From Thiobacillus sp. (lineage in GTDB: Bacteria > Pseudomonadota > Gammaproteobacteria > Burkholderiales > Thiobacillaceae), in NCBI GenBank assembly GCA_024708885.1, contig JANJXT010000026.1:1-64000 (forward strand): DNA of 64,000 nt, written 5' to 3'. Of the stretch, positions 57,094 through 64,000 are shown in pieces. How positions within the stretch are numbered: the stretch's first letter is position 1; every line of letters starts with the position of its first letter. A model generated the notes under the pieces. That model searched no databases. It saw only the letters and a program-made list of their open reading frames with translations, and was not told the DNA's origin. The position numbers were made by a program, and so were the translations under genes.

Positions 57094-58082
57094 ACGCCGA
57101 CCTGGAATTCCGTCTGCTCAACGATTACCAGCACGACTTTCCGCTGACGCCGGCACCGTTCGCCGCCCTTGGCGATGCGCTCGGCGCGTCCGAGGAGGCG
57201 GTGCTGACGGTGCTTGCCCGCTTGCAGGAACGCGGGACGGTAAGCCGCGTCGGCGCGGTATTCCGCCCGCGCAGCATCGGCGCCAGCACCCTGGCCGCGC
57301 TGGCGGTGCCGGAGCACGACCTGGAGCGGGTGGCGCAACTGGTGAGTGCCTATCCCGAGGTCAACCACAACTATCAGCGCGAGCATCACTACAACCTGTG
57401 GTTCGTGGTGACCGCGCCGGACGAGCTGGCCCTGCAGCGGGTTCTGCATGAAATCGAGGAGCGCTCGGGCCGTCGCGTGCTGTTCCTGCCGCTGGTCGAG
57501 GACTATCACATCGATCTCGGCTTCGACCTTGCTGGCGTGCGCAGCAAGCGCACGCGCCGCGCCGAGACCCACGCCGGCGGCGGACAACTGCCCTACGTGC
57601 CGAGCCCTGCGGAAACCCGGCTGATCGCCGCCATCCAGGCGGGGCTGCCGCTGGTGCCCCACCCCTACGCCGTGGTCGCCGCGCAGGCGGGGATGAGCGA
57701 AGACGCGGTGATTGCAGCGCTGCAAAAGCTTGTGGCGCGCAACGTGATCAGGCGCATGGGCGTGGTGGTCCGCCACCACGAGCTGGGCTACCGCGCCAAC
57801 GCCATGGTGGTGTGGGACATCCCCGACGAGGTGGTGAGCGAGGTCGGCACCTGCCTCGGCGGGATCGAAACCGTCACCCTGTGCTACCGTCGGCCGCGCC
57901 GCCTGCCGGCATGGCGCTACAACCTGTTCTGCATGATCCATGGCCGCGATCGCAGCGAGGTGCTGGCGCGCGTCGAGGCGATGCGCCAGAACTGCGGCCT
58001 CACGGACATCGCTTTCGAGGTGCTGTTCAGCACCCGCCGCTTCAAGCAGTGCGGCGCACGCTACGCACGCGCTGCGGCGTGA
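57090..58082 (+). CDS. nirDL: Siroheme decarboxylase NirDL (fused NirD-NirL)
   Basis: This 330-residue protein is two Lrp/AsnC-like halves in one chain: LLNDYQHDFPLTPAPFAALG opens the first, and AETRLIAAIQAGLPLVPHPY the second. Each has the conserved NLWFV or NLFCM stretch, the first in YQREHHYNLWFVVTAP. It decarboxylates siroheme to didecarboxysiroheme together with NirG and NirH. The fused form is known from several denitrifiers. The start overlaps the nirF stop (ATGA). Confidence 0.95.
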   Translation: MNADLEFRLLNDYQHDFPLTPAPFAALGDALGASEEAVLTVLARLQERGTVSRVGAVFRPRSIGASTLAALAVPEHDLERVAQLVSAYPEVNHNYQREHHYNLWFVVTAPDELALQRVLHEIEERSGRRVLFLPLVEDYHIDLGFDLAGVRSKRTRRAETHAGGGQLPYVPSPAETRLIAAIQAGLPLVPHPYAVVAAQAGMSEDAVIAALQKLVARNVIRRMGVVVRHHELGYRANAMVVWDIPDEVVSEVGTCLGGIETVTLCYRRPRRLPAWRYNLFCMIHGRDRSEVLARVEAMRQNCGLTDIAFEVLFSTRRFKQCGARYARAAA

Positions 58083-58086
58083 GGCC

Positions 58087-58530
58087 ATGGACGCGCTCGA
58101 CCGCGCCATCGTGAATCGGCTGCAGGACGGTTTTCCGCTCTGCGAGCGTCCCTATGCGGCGGTGGCGGCGGAGCTTGGCTGTGGCGAGGACGAATTGCTG
58201 GCACGCCTCGATGACCTCCTGGACACGCGCATCCTGAGCCGCTTTGGCCCGATGTACCACGCCGAGCGCCTCGGCGGCGGGCTGTGCCTGGTGGCGATGA
58301 AGATCCCGCCAACGGATTTCGAGCGTGTCGCCGCCCTCGTCAACGCCCTGCCCGAGGTCGCCCACAACTATGAGCGTGAACATGTTTTCAACATGTGGTT
58401 CGTGCTCGCCACTGAAACCCCGCAGGGTCTCGGCGATGCCCTGGCGCGGATCGAGCACGACACCGGCTATCCGACCTATGCCATGCCGAAGCTCCGCGAA
58501 TTCTTCGTCGAGCTGAAGCTGCGCGCCTGA
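58087..58530 (+). CDS. nirG: Siroheme decarboxylase subunit NirG
   Basis: This 147-residue Lrp/AsnC-like protein begins MDALDRAIVNRLQDGFPLCE and has YEREHVFNMWFVLATE, the family's substrate-side motif. It lies 4 bases after nirDL and 2 bases before nirH. The protein works in the decarboxylase complex with NirDL and NirH. Confidence 0.94.
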   Translation: MDALDRAIVNRLQDGFPLCERPYAAVAAELGCGEDELLARLDDLLDTRILSRFGPMYHAERLGGGLCLVAMKIPPTDFERVAALVNALPEVAHNYEREHVFNMWFVLATETPQGLGDALARIEHDTGYPTYAMPKLREFFVELKLRA

Positions 58531-58532
58531 CC

Positions 58533-59018
58533 ATGGAAACCGGTTCGCTGGACGCGCTCGACCGCCGTATTCTCCTCGCCACGCAGCGCGGGTTGCCGCT
58601 GGTGGCGCGGCCGTATCACGCCGTCGCCGAGCGGGTCGATGCGAGTGCGGAGGAGGTGATGGCGCGCATGCAGCGCATGCTCGACGCAGGCATCATCCGG
58701 CGCATCGGCGCGGTGCCCAACCACTATGCGCTCGGCTATACCGCCAACGGCATGACCGTGTGGGACGTGGCGGACGACCGCGTGCTCGCGCTCGGCAGCG
58801 CGGTGGGCGAGATCGAAGCGGTGAGCCACTGTTACCTGCGCCCTCGCCGGCTGCCGGAGTGGCCGTACAATCTGTTTGCCATGGTGCACGGCCACGACCG
58901 TGCCGAGGTGGAACAAAAGGCGCGACAGATTGCCGAACTGCTTGGCGACGCGTGCAGCGCGCACACGATCCTCTACAGCACGCGCATCCTGAAAAAAACC
59001 GGCTTGCGCTTCGCCTGA
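58533..59018 (+). CDS. nirH: Siroheme decarboxylase subunit NirH
   Basis: This 161-residue Lrp/AsnC-like protein opens METGSLDALDRRILLATQRG and has RRLPEWPYNLFAMVHGHDR. Its second half resembles the NirL half of NirDL, so the three genes come from one ancestral unit. The gap to nirJ is 21 bases. Confidence 0.94.
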   Translation: METGSLDALDRRILLATQRGLPLVARPYHAVAERVDASAEEVMARMQRMLDAGIIRRIGAVPNHYALGYTANGMTVWDVADDRVLALGSAVGEIEAVSHCYLRPRRLPEWPYNLFAMVHGHDRAEVEQKARQIAELLGDACSAHTILYSTRILKKTGLRFA

Positions 59019-59039
59019 GCCCGAACCGACGAGACGCCC

Positions 59040-60191
59040 ATGTTCAGAATTTCCCAATACATGCAGGAAATCGCCCAGCCCACGCCGCTGGGCCCCGTGC
59101 GCAACCCGCCCGGCCCGGTGGTGATCTGGAACCTGATCCGGCGCTGCAACCTCACCTGCAAGCACTGCTATTCGATTTCCGCCGACAAGGATTTCCCGGG
59201 CGAGCTCTCCACCGGCGAAGTCAACGCCGTGATGGACGATCTCAAGCGCTTTCGCGTGCCGGTGCTGATCCTCTCCGGCGGCGAGCCGCTCTTGCGTCCC
59301 GATATTTTCGACATCGCCGCGCGCGCCAAGGCGATGGGCTTCTACGTCGGCCTGTCGTCCAACGGCACGCTGATCGACGAGGGCAACATCGACCGTATCG
59401 CCGCGGTCGGCTTCGATTACGTCGGCGTGAGCCTCGACGGCATCGCGCAGACGCACGACACCTTCCGCCGCATGAGCGGCGCCTTCGACAGGTCCATGCA
59501 CGGCATCCGCCTGTGCAAGGCGCGCGACATCAAGGTCGGCATCCGCTTCACCCTCACCCAGGACAACGCCCACGACCTGCCGGCGCTGCTGCAACTGCTG
59601 GAGGACGAGGAACTCGACAAGTTCTACCTGTCGCATCTGAATTACGCCGGACGCGGCAACCGCAACCGCAAGACCGACGCCTTTCACCGCACCACGCGGC
59701 AGGCGATGGACCTGCTGTTCGACACCTGCTGGCGCGCGCAGCAGGCGGGCCGTCCCAAGGAGTTCGTCACCGGCAACAACGATGCCGACGGCGTGTATCT
59801 GCTGTTGTGGGTGCGCGAGCATTTTCCGCATCTCGAAGCGCACATGCGGGCGAAGCTCGAACAGTGGGGCGGCAATTCGAGCGGGGTCAACGTCGCCAAC
59901 ATCGACAACCTGGGCAACGTGCATCCCGATACCATGTGGTGGAATCACACGCTCGGCAACGTGCGCGAGCGGCCCTTCTCCGAAATCTGGATGGATACCG
60001 CCGATCCCATCATGGCCGGCCTCAAGGCGCGTCCGCGCACGGTCGGCGGCCGCTGCGGCGCCTGTGCGCATTTCGCCATCTGCGGCGGCAACACCCGGGT
60101 GCGCGCCTGGCAGGTGAGCGGCGATCCGTGGGCGGAGGATCCGGCGTGCTATCTCAGCGACGAGGAGATCGGCATTGAAGTCCATGCGTAA
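59040..60191 (+). CDS. nirJ: Radical SAM heme d1 synthase NirJ
   Basis: This 383-residue enzyme removes propionate side chains from didecarboxysiroheme. The radical SAM cluster ligands are CNLTCKHC (about 38-45), followed by SGGEPLLRPDIF. The C-terminal auxiliary cluster cysteines are in GRCGACAHFAICGGNTR and DPACYLSDEE. The length and the opening MFRISQYMQEIAQPTPLGPV match NirJ. It overlaps nirN by 17 bases. Confidence 0.96.
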   Translation: MFRISQYMQEIAQPTPLGPVRNPPGPVVIWNLIRRCNLTCKHCYSISADKDFPGELSTGEVNAVMDDLKRFRVPVLILSGGEPLLRPDIFDIAARAKAMGFYVGLSSNGTLIDEGNIDRIAAVGFDYVGVSLDGIAQTHDTFRRMSGAFDRSMHGIRLCKARDIKVGIRFTLTQDNAHDLPALLQLLEDEELDKFYLSHLNYAGRGNRNRKTDAFHRTTRQAMDLLFDTCWRAQQAGRPKEFVTGNNDADGVYLLLWVREHFPHLEAHMRAKLEQWGGNSSGVNVANIDNLGNVHPDTMWWNHTLGNVRERPFSEIWMDTADPIMAGLKARPRTVGGRCGACAHFAICGGNTRVRAWQVSGDPWAEDPACYLSDEEIGIEVHA

Positions 60192-61677
60192 AGTCCTGGC
60201 GGGTCTTGCCCTGCTGGCAGCGAGCGGCGCGGCCGCAGCGGATGCCGCGCCCGAGGTCGAGCAACGCTACGCCGAACACTGCGCCAGTTGCCACGGCGCC
60301 GAGCGGCTCGGCGGCATCGGCCCGGCGCTGCTGCCGGAAAATCTCGCGCGCCTGCGGCGTCCCGAGGCGATCCGGACGATCGCCAGCGGACGCGTAGCCA
60401 GTCAGATGGCGGGCTTTTCCGACAAACTCACGCCGGCGGAGATCGAGGCGCTCGCCGATTTCATCTACACGCCGCTGGCGCAGGCGCCGGTGTGGGGGAA
60501 AAAGGAAATCGAGGCCACGCGCGTGCGCCACGTGCCGTCGGCGAAGCTGCCGGCGCGCCCCGTGTTCAAGGCCGATCCGCACAATCTCTTCGTCGTCGTC
60601 GAATTGGGCGACCACCACGCCACCATCCTCGACGGCGACCGCTTCGAGCCGATCCATCGTTTCGCCACGCGCTTCGCCCTGCACGGCGGACCCAAGTTCT
60701 CACCCACCGGGCGCTTCGTCTACTTCGCCTCGCGCGACGGCTGGATCAGCAAGTTCGACCTCTACAGCCTGAAGACCGTGGCCGAGGTGCGCGCCGGGCT
60801 CAACACGCGCAACCTCGCGGTGTCGGGCGACGGCAGGACGCTCCTGGTCGGCAACTACCTGCCGCACAGCCTGGTGCTGCTCGACGCCGCCGACCTGCGC
60901 GTCATCAAGGTCGTCCCCACGGTCGGGCAGGACGGCACGTCGTCGCGCGTGTCCGCCGTGTACCAGGCCGAGCCGCGCGGCAGCTTCGTCGCCGCGCTGA
61001 AGGATACGAAGGAAGTGTGGGAGATCGACTACACCCGGCGCGATTTCCCGCTGCGCCGCATCGCGGTCGACGACTATCTCGACGACTTCTTTTTCGACCA
61101 GTCCTACAAGCTGCTTATCGGCAGCGCGCGCGACAGCCACAAGGGGCAGGTGCTCGATCTCGATTCCGGCCGCAAGATCGCCGAGCTCGATCTTCCCGGC
61201 ATGCCGCATCTCGGCTCCGGCATCACCTGGGACTATCAGGGGCACCCGGTGATGGCCACGCCCAACATGAAGGCGGGCGTGGTGAGCGTGATCGACATGC
61301 AGACCTGGCAGACGGTGAAGGCAATCAAGACGCTCGGCCCCGGTTTCTTCATGCGCAGCCACGAGAACACGCGCTACGCCTGGACCGATGGTTTCGCCAC
61401 CGGCGACCCGGCGAGCCGCGACGTCATGCACCTCATCGACAAGGACACGCTCGAAGTCGCGCACGTGCTGCGTCCGGAGCCCGGCAAGACCGCGGCCCAC
61501 GTCGAATTCACCCGCGACGGCAAGTACGCGCTGGTGAGCATCTGGGAGAACGACGGCGCGCTGGTGATCTACGATGCCGACACGCTGCAGGAGGTCAAGC
61601 GCATCCCGATGAAGAAGCCCTCCGGCAAGTACAACGTGTACAACAAGATCACGCGCTCCGCCGGCACCAGCCACTGA
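60175..61677 (+). CDS. nirN: Dihydro-heme d1 dehydrogenase NirN
   Basis: This 500-residue NirS-like protein completes heme d1 by oxidising a propionate side chain. It has a signal peptide, CASCH at about 36-40 and the d1 propeller. The proximal histidine lines up in RFALHGGPKFSPTGRF (about 170), with others in MPHLGSGITW and MRSHENTRYAW. The start may be TTG at 60175, 7 bases after a GAGGAG, or ATG at 60184; the first has the better spacing. Confidence 0.94.
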   Translation: MKSMRKVLAGLALLAASGAAAADAAPEVEQRYAEHCASCHGAERLGGIGPALLPENLARLRRPEAIRTIASGRVASQMAGFSDKLTPAEIEALADFIYTPLAQAPVWGKKEIEATRVRHVPSAKLPARPVFKADPHNLFVVVELGDHHATILDGDRFEPIHRFATRFALHGGPKFSPTGRFVYFASRDGWISKFDLYSLKTVAEVRAGLNTRNLAVSGDGRTLLVGNYLPHSLVLLDAADLRVIKVVPTVGQDGTSSRVSAVYQAEPRGSFVAALKDTKEVWEIDYTRRDFPLRRIAVDDYLDDFFFDQSYKLLIGSARDSHKGQVLDLDSGRKIAELDLPGMPHLGSGITWDYQGHPVMATPNMKAGVVSVIDMQTWQTVKAIKTLGPGFFMRSHENTRYAWTDGFATGDPASRDVMHLIDKDTLEVAHVLRPEPGKTAAHVEFTRDGKYALVSIWENDGALVIYDADTLQEVKRIPMKKPSGKYNVYNKITRSAGTSH

Positions 61678-61691
61678 GGCGCGCCTTGACG

Positions 61692-62987
61692 ATGAGGCGG
61701 GCAGGGCGGGACGGCATCGGCCGGGCGGCGCTGGCGCTGGTCCTGGCGGCGTGGATCGCGGCCGCGCGGGCCGGCGCTGGCGTGCCGGCAGTGCCCGGCG
61801 ACGACGCTGCCATTCGTGCCTCGCACGTCGTGCACGCGACACCGGAGGGCATGCCGGCCGACGCCGCGGACCTGCGCACGCGCGTACTGCTGGTGGACCC
61901 GGACGAGCGCCATCTCAGCCTGCTCGACGGCGAAACGTATGCGCCCCTGCGGCGCATCGCCCTCGACCCTGCGCTCGCGGGCGCGCCGCCGGTGTCGCCG
62001 GATGGCCGCTTCGCGTTCCTCGCCACGCGCGACGGCAGGGTGCGCAAACTCGACCTCCTCACCCTGCGCAGCGTGGCCGAAATCCGCGTCGGCAGCGCAT
62101 TGCACAGCGTGGCGCTGTCCGGCGACGGCCGCGTGCTGATGGCCGGCAACGCCGCCCCGCACACCCTTGTTGCACTGGACGCGCGCGATCTCGCGCTCAT
62201 CCGCCGCATTGCCGTGCGCAACAAGGATGGGATCACCTCGCGCGTCGCCCGCGTCGTCGATGCCACGCCGCGGCAAAGCTTCATCGCCACGTTCAGCGAC
62301 ATCCCCGAGGCGTGGGAGATGTCCTGGGAGGCGAATCCGCAACCGGTCTACGAAGGCCTGGTGCACGACTTCAAGCTGCGCGAGGGGCACATCGTCGAAG
62401 GGCCGTTCGCCCCGCGCCGCAGCCGCCTCGACCTGCCCATCGCGGACTTCTTCTTCGAGCCGTCCTTCGAGCACATGCTCGGCGTGCCGCCCGACGGCGC
62501 GACCGCGCATGTCGTGCATCTCGACGTGCGTCGCGCGATTCGGCGCACGCCGCTCCCCGGCCGTCCGCACGCCGGCGGTGGCGCGGCCTGGGAACGCGCC
62601 GGACGCCCCGTGCTCGCGCTGCCGAACTGCGCGGAGGGCGTGGTCAGCGTTCTCGATCGCGCTACCTGGCAGGTGGTGCGACACGTTGCTGTCGATGCGC
62701 CGGGGTGCGCGCTCGCCCATCACGACGCCAGTCCCTACGTCTGGCTGGGCGGCTTCGACGGCGCCTTGCGCGGCTGCTTCGTCGTCATCGACAAGGCGAC
62801 GCTCGAAGCGGCCGGCCGCGTCTGTCCGCAGCCCGGCGCCGTGGCCGCACGCCTCGTCTTCAGCCGCGACGGCCGGCATGCGCTGGCAAGCGTCGGCAGC
62901 ACGCTCGTCGTCTACGACAGCGCCACGCTGCGCGAAGTGAAACGCGTGCCGCTGCAAGCCGCTTCGCTCGCTGAACCCGATATCTGA
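61692..62987 (+). CDS. NirN-like d1-propeller protein without cytochrome c domain
   Basis: This 431-residue protein has a signal peptide-like N-terminus (AALALVLAAWIAAARAGAG) and then a propeller that aligns with NirN but without the CxxCH domain. At the place of the NirN proximal histidine it has alanine (Ala96 in PALAGAPPVSPDGRF). Pocket histidines further on are kept (RPHAGGGAAWE and LAHHDASPYVW). It starts 14 bases after nirN and probably comes from its duplication. It could bind or pass on heme d1, or be a non-catalytic partner. The precise function is unknown. Confidence 0.88.
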   Translation: MRRAGRDGIGRAALALVLAAWIAAARAGAGVPAVPGDDAAIRASHVVHATPEGMPADAADLRTRVLLVDPDERHLSLLDGETYAPLRRIALDPALAGAPPVSPDGRFAFLATRDGRVRKLDLLTLRSVAEIRVGSALHSVALSGDGRVLMAGNAAPHTLVALDARDLALIRRIAVRNKDGITSRVARVVDATPRQSFIATFSDIPEAWEMSWEANPQPVYEGLVHDFKLREGHIVEGPFAPRRSRLDLPIADFFFEPSFEHMLGVPPDGATAHVVHLDVRRAIRRTPLPGRPHAGGGAAWERAGRPVLALPNCAEGVVSVLDRATWQVVRHVAVDAPGCALAHHDASPYVWLGGFDGALRGCFVVIDKATLEAAGRVCPQPGAVAARLVFSRDGRHALASVGSTLVVYDSATLREVKRVPLQAASLAEPDI

Positions 62988-63050
62988 TCCCCGCTGGCGG
63001 AGCGCCCCCGGTTTGCGGCAGACTTGCAGCTTGCCTCCTGGACCTCCAAC

Positions 63051-64000
63051 ATGAACGAACTCGCCCCCTACGCCGCACAGTCCGCCACGAGCCGCGGCCG
63101 CCTGCACGCCGAGCCCTCCGCCGCCCCGCGCTCCGAATTCCAGCGCGACCGCGATCGCATCGTCCATTCCGCCGCGTTCCGCCGCCTGGAATACAAGACC
63201 CAGGTGTTCGTCAACCATGAAGGCGATCTCTTCCGCACGCGGCTGACCCACAGCCTCGAAGTCGCGCAGATCGGCCGCACCATTGCGCGCCTGCTGCATC
63301 TCAACGAGGATCTCGTCGAAGCCGTCGCGCTCGCGCACGACCTTGGCCACACCCCCTTCGGCCACGCCGGGCAGGATGCATTGAATGCCTGCATGCGCGA
63401 GCACGGCGGCTTCGAGCACAACCTGCAGTCGCTGCGCGTGGTCGACCTGCTGGAAGAACGCTACGCCGACTTCGACGGGCTCAATCTCAGCTTCGAGGCG
63501 CGCGAAGGCATCCTCAAGCACTGCTCGCTCGCCAACGCGGAAAAGCTCGGCGAGGTCGGGCGGCGCTTTCTCGACAAGCGGCAGCCCTCGCTGGAAGCGC
63601 AGGTGGCCAACCTCGCCGACGAAATCGCCTACAACAACCACGACGTCGACGACGGTCTGCGCTCCGGGCTCATCAACCTGGAACAGCTCATGGACGTACC
63701 GATTTTCGCGCGCCATCGCGAAGAGGTGTGTGCGCGCCATCCCGCGCTGCACGGCCGGCGCGTCGTCACCGAGACCGTGCGCCGCATCATCAACACCCTC
63801 GTCATCGACCTCGTCGACACCACGCGTGCCGACATCGAGCGCGCCGGCGTTGCACACATCGACGACGTCCGCAACGCGCCGCCGCTTGCCGCGTTCAGCC
63901 CCGCCCTGCTGGAGGAGCACCGCGAACTCAAACGCTTCCTGCTGCGCCACCTGTATCGACACTACAAGGTCGCGCGCATGAGCGCCAAGGCCAGCCGCAT
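63051..64000 (+). CDS. dgt: dGTPase-like HD-domain protein, cut by the window edge
   Basis: The first 316 codons are visible and open at the right edge. The HD metal motif is in [15 protein letters not shown], preceded by [39 protein letters not shown] and [18 protein letters not shown] are family signatures. It hydrolyses dNTPs to deoxynucleosides and triphosphate. The gap to the nir operon is 63 bases, so it may be transcribed with it or from its own promoter. Confidence 0.93.
   Translation, partial: MNELAPYAAQSATSRGRLHAEPSAAPRSEFQRDRDRIVHSAAFRRLEYKTQVFVNHEGDLFRTRLTHSLEVAQIGRTIARLLHLNEDLVEAVALAHDLGHTPFGHAGQDALNACMREHGGFEHNLQSLRVVDLLEERYADFDGLNLSFEAREGILKHCSLANAEKLGEVGRRFLDKRQPSLEAQVANLADEIAYNNHDVDDGLRSGLINLEQLMDVPIFARHREEVCARHPALHGRRVVTETVRRIINTLVIDLVDTTRADIERAGVAHIDDVRNAPPLAAFSPALLEEHRELKRFLLRHLYRHYKVARMSAKASR

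Noticed and set aside
61569-63962. A 797-codon open frame on the minus strand
   Set aside because: It is the shadow of the NirN-like and dgt genes, both recognisable on the plus strand.

Overview
The window looks like a chromosomal piece of a high-GC betaproteobacterium that fixes CO2 and denitrifies, in the style of Thiobacillus and its relatives. This is inferred from gene content: a PrkB-type phosphoribulokinase (Calvin cycle), a cytochrome cd1 nitrite reductase (nirS) operon with heme d1 biosynthesis genes, the betaproteobacterial gshA-gshB and partial-PTS block, and type IV pilus motors. No rRNA or tRNA gene and no CRISPR array was seen.

Region 1 (1-3400) is accessory DNA. It holds a REP-associated tyrosine transposase (RAYT) flanked by direct and inverted repeats, a truncated toxin tail with a possible immunity gene, a BrnTA-like toxin-antitoxin pair, a C-terminal radA remnant that ends exactly at a copy of the RAYT-linked repeat, and the tail of an ISL3-type transposase. 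Region 2 (3400-11100) holds uvrD, a MoaD-like gene without the usual Gly-Gly end, an electron-transfer-flavoprotein module (ETF-QO divergent from etfBA and a ferredoxin-NADP reductase) and phosphoribulokinase. Region 3 (11350-25800) is housekeeping: leuS (frameshifted as given), lptE, holA, proA, nadD, rsfS, rlmH, maf, rng, an AlkA-like glycosylase, slyX, tlpA, hemJ, an RlmL-like methyltransferase and catalase. Palindromic intergenic repeats of three families lie between these genes.

Region 4 (26100-45100) carries pilU/pilT, yggS-proC-yggT-yggU, a dynamin-like GTPase, a toxin-antitoxin locus with a frameshifted PIN toxin, ptsI-ptsH-EIIA, apbE, gshB-gshA, trmL, a putative nitric-oxide stress operon (DUF59 factor, NnrS-like, hemerythrin) behind an NsrR-like operator, gpsA, an SH3 protein, secB and trxC. 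Region 5 (45180-50410) is one minus-strand operon in which an RND efflux pump and its adaptor are followed by a DUF2892 membrane protein, a rhodanese and a glutaredoxin, preceded by an AT-rich palindrome.

Region 6 (50578-64000) begins with aroB and then the denitrification operon: nirS, a tetraheme NirT, a NirB-like cytochrome, an amicyanin-like cupredoxin, nirC, nirF, nirDL, nirG, nirH, nirJ, nirN and a second NirN-like protein without a cytochrome c domain. Two FNR/DNR-type boxes lie before nirS. NirS reduces nitrite to NO; NirT and the small cytochromes or cupredoxin would bring electrons; NirDL/G/H, NirJ, NirF and NirN build and finish heme d1. The last protein is the most novel item: it aligns without gaps to NirN but has alanine where NirS, NirN and NirF have the proximal d1-heme histidine. 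A dGTPase-like gene runs off the right edge.
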